Positions 62,147-64,000 of a stretch of DNA of 64,000 bases are shown in pieces. A program made the translations under genes and the position numbers. Under the pieces are notes generated by a model, which was not told the DNA's origin, searched no databases, and saw nothing but the letters and a program-made list of their open reading frames with translations. This DNA is from Blastomyces gilchristii SLH14081 (Eukaryota; Ascomycota; Eurotiomycetes; Onygenales; Ajellomycetaceae): NCBI RefSeq assembly GCF_000003855.2, contig NW_003101681.1:1619893-1683892 (forward strand). The letters run 5' to 3'. Position 1 is the stretch's first letter. Every line of letters starts with the position of its first letter.

Positions 62147-62216
62147 AGAGCACAAGAAACGGAGTTAATCTATCAATCTTCTTCTACCAGAGATCCCATC
62201 CACCCACAGCTCCACA
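60754..62216. other. Intergenic, CT-rich
   Basis: Downstream of the Cys-repeat gene. Holds ATTC-type repeats (61112-61152), pyrimidine-rich stretches and, at 62103-62144, a run of 42 A. Frames at 61038-61550 are low-complexity (Ser/Phe/His/Leu) and not convincing. Confidence 0.5.
62103..62144 (+). repeat. Poly(A) tract, 42 A
   Basis: An uninterrupted A run in non-coding DNA 73 bp before the ATG of the putative small spliced gene. It could be a homopolymer expansion or the tail of a retrotransposed sequence; no element could be delimited before it. Confidence 0.9.
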
Positions 62217-62604
62217 ATGTAAGTAAGCCGGAGAAATCTATTAACTTAGCAGTTAGAGGCCTCAAGGCATTGATTGCTCTTCAAGCTTTTCTATCCGTAT
62301 ATTCTTTTGATTGGTTGGGATATAGCTTATTTTCTTCTTGTCCATTCGCTATGTTCGGTTTTTGTTAGTTTAGCTGGGAAGCAAAGAGCAAAGAATCATT
62401 GCTAACTAATAATAATAGAATCTTTTTTTTTTTTATACGTTAAAATGTTAACGTTAGTTAGCTATTATTCGAGCTCTCCTTGTTTTCTTTTGACGCAGGC
62501 CGAGAAATTTGGAGTGTGGTGGTGGATACAGACAGGCTCCATCTACGTTGGTGAGACTGGTTGACATTGCAATTAATTATGAGGAGCCCATTGGAGATAC
62601 ATAG
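62217..62604 (+). other. Putative small spliced transcript (35-codon ORF)
   Basis: CACAATGTAAGTAAG carries an ATG overlapping a strong splice donor, and a pyrimidine-rich tract ending TGACGCAG (62479-62498) makes a strong acceptor, with a CTAAC branch-like site near 62402. Splicing 62219-62498 joins AT to G and gives a 35-codon frame to TAG at 62604. The intron signals are good, but the peptide shows no recognisable feature, so this may be the 5' part of a larger or non-coding transcript. Confidence 0.25.
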
Positions 62605-64000
62605 CTAGAGCTTGTGTAGCTCCTGTAACTCAACTATAGTTATCAAGATTACACATACGGATTAGATGTGGAGTGAGAATTATTATTATTATTATTATTT
62701 CGATGAAAATAGTTGAGCATAGAGTAGGGAAACAATATAAATATTCTTCTCATCATAGAAAAGGGTTATATCAGAGCGTATTAGTAACAAACCATAGAAT
62801 GATGCTGATGATTAGTTATTAGTTATGAGAAGGTAAATTACCAAACCCTGTATTTAGAAGTGTCGGAGCTATTATTATTATGTAGCAGCTTGCAATAATA
62901 GTAACTAATCATTAAGAACCCCGTTGTTACACTTTACTTATGCACCCACCCGATTCCCCGAGACCGGGATCAAGTGCAATAACGAATCCTGGTTGGCGGT
63001 TCTCTTTGTCTGATTCGGCGTCTCTACATGAATGCTGGAACGCTCATCAGCGTTTATCAAAACCGACAAAGTCGAGGGGAGAGAGAGGATTGGCAGACTG
63101 ACAGTTGACAGGGTTCGGCGGGTGCGATCTTCAAGCTTCTTCTGTTCTGTATCGTATCGTATCAGCGGAGGCCAGCATCAGAGACTCGAGTCTCCAACAA
63201 TAATGAATGGTTAGTTACATATATTTCCTTTTGTTTTCTGGTTTCTGTCAGTGTGAAACGCTGACAACCGCGTGGTTTGAAGCGGGTGGCTTTTTCTTTT
63301 TCTTTTTCCTTTTTTCCTTCGTCTTCTGTCGTCTTCTGGAACGTCGGGAAGAAGTGGAGGGCATGCTTTTTTGATATTCTTTCTCTACTTCGTTCTTCTT
63401 CTTCTTGGTATATAACAAATTCTAGAAGTTTGCTTGATCCATTTTATCCTTCAATAAATACTGTAATGATCCTCGTCCAAACCTCAACATCAACATCTTG
63501 TATTAGTCTCCTAGTGGCATTTCGGGGCGGTTACAATTAGTTAGCTGTTCATGATGGATTCTGTTTCACGTCCTTCAGCATTCAATGCCAATGGCCCGTG
63601 TTCATGTCCACGTCTCAAGTCCACGTCTCAAGTAGAGAAATGCATGCATACCTGGGTAAAAAGTATCCACAACTATTCGGAAACAGACGCGGAAACCCTT
63701 TCTCTCTTAAGACGAAAAGAGAGACATCACTGTACCGTACCTGAGGGTTTTCACCAATTGGAGATGCAAGGCGGTTATCAAAACAAATATATATTATATA
63801 CTCTTTTGGAGGAAACATCGGACATTATCACCACCAACTCCTCATCATGTCCCCTATTTTCATTTCGCGACTCGTGTACGGTTCGGTTATGGCTATTAGA
63901 GCTCTAGGAATAGGACTATCAAACCAAGCCTCGAAATCAGCCGTAGGAGAGGGGAGGCTGAACGCATTAGCTAGGACGATGTATTAATGACAATAAGGCG
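62605..64000. other. Unassigned right end
   Basis: A TTA microsatellite at 62680-62700. The longest frames are 63032-63214 and 63551-63907 (plus, 118 codons); neither has a domain or conserved-looking motif. ATGAATGGTTAGTTAC at 63202 could be a start codon followed by a donor, but no partner exon is evident. Confidence 0.3.

Noticed and set aside
63551..63907. 118-codon frame near the right end
   Set aside because: No domain, low-complexity surroundings and no splice or codon pattern to support it.
1..64000. CRISPR array, bacterial operon or phage structures
   Set aside because: No regularly spaced direct repeats; introns, LTR elements and RIP-like decay point to a fungal nuclear genome.

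Overview
The window looks like a filamentous ascomycete (Pezizomycotina) chromosome. It has a two-compartment layout. AT-rich blocks made almost wholly of nested, mutated transposable elements cover about 1-39390 and 50626-57641. Blocks of ordinary composition hold short-intron genes (39391-50625 and 57701-64000). The mutation pattern in the AT-rich blocks is that of repeat-induced point mutation (RIP): C-to-T changes on both strands, with tryptophan codons turned into TGA. Gypsy-filled AT-rich isochores and DUF3435/FluG-like genes fit an onygenalean fungus of the Blastomyces/Emmonsia kind, but that placement is inference.

1-39390 is a stack of transposons whose order can be read from target-site duplications. 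A minus-strand chromodomain gypsy element (here B-minus) has its 3' LTR at 8605-8730 and its 5' LTR split between 24570-24643 and 38604-38840. A plus-strand copy of the same family (B-plus, 24644-38598, duplication GAGAA) landed inside that 5' LTR. A second, larger gypsy family (A, 8.2 kb, 167-bp LTRs) inserted once into B-minus (14312-22516) and once into B-plus (26203-34471). A Tad/I-type LINE with a 13-bp duplication (9096-11571) sits in the 3' part of B-minus. A hAT transposon relic (5638-8604) sits in its 3' LTR. Further left is the 5' LTR of a third B-like element (3320-4542), which carries two short non-autonomous hAT derivatives in opposite orientation, and then the body of that element (1-3319).

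39391-50625: two tail-to-tail DUF3435/FluG-like tyrosine-recombinase genes, both broken and related to the captain recombinases of Starship elements. They are followed by a nearly perfect 425-bp miniature LTR element (TRIM) with 81-bp terminal repeats and an AAAAC duplication, then an intact FAD-dependent monooxygenase gene (46286-47733) and low-information sequence.

50626-57641: an AT-rich element with terminal inverted repeats that was split by a Ty1/copia retrotransposon (51415-56563, 100-bp LTRs, duplication AGTCT).

57701-64000: ordinary DNA with one convincing gene, a four-exon gene (59493-60753) for a 327-residue protein with three tandem Cys/His repeats. A possible small spliced transcript lies at 62217-62604. 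I see no operon-like or pathway relation between the two intact genes; the window is mainly a record of transposition and RIP.
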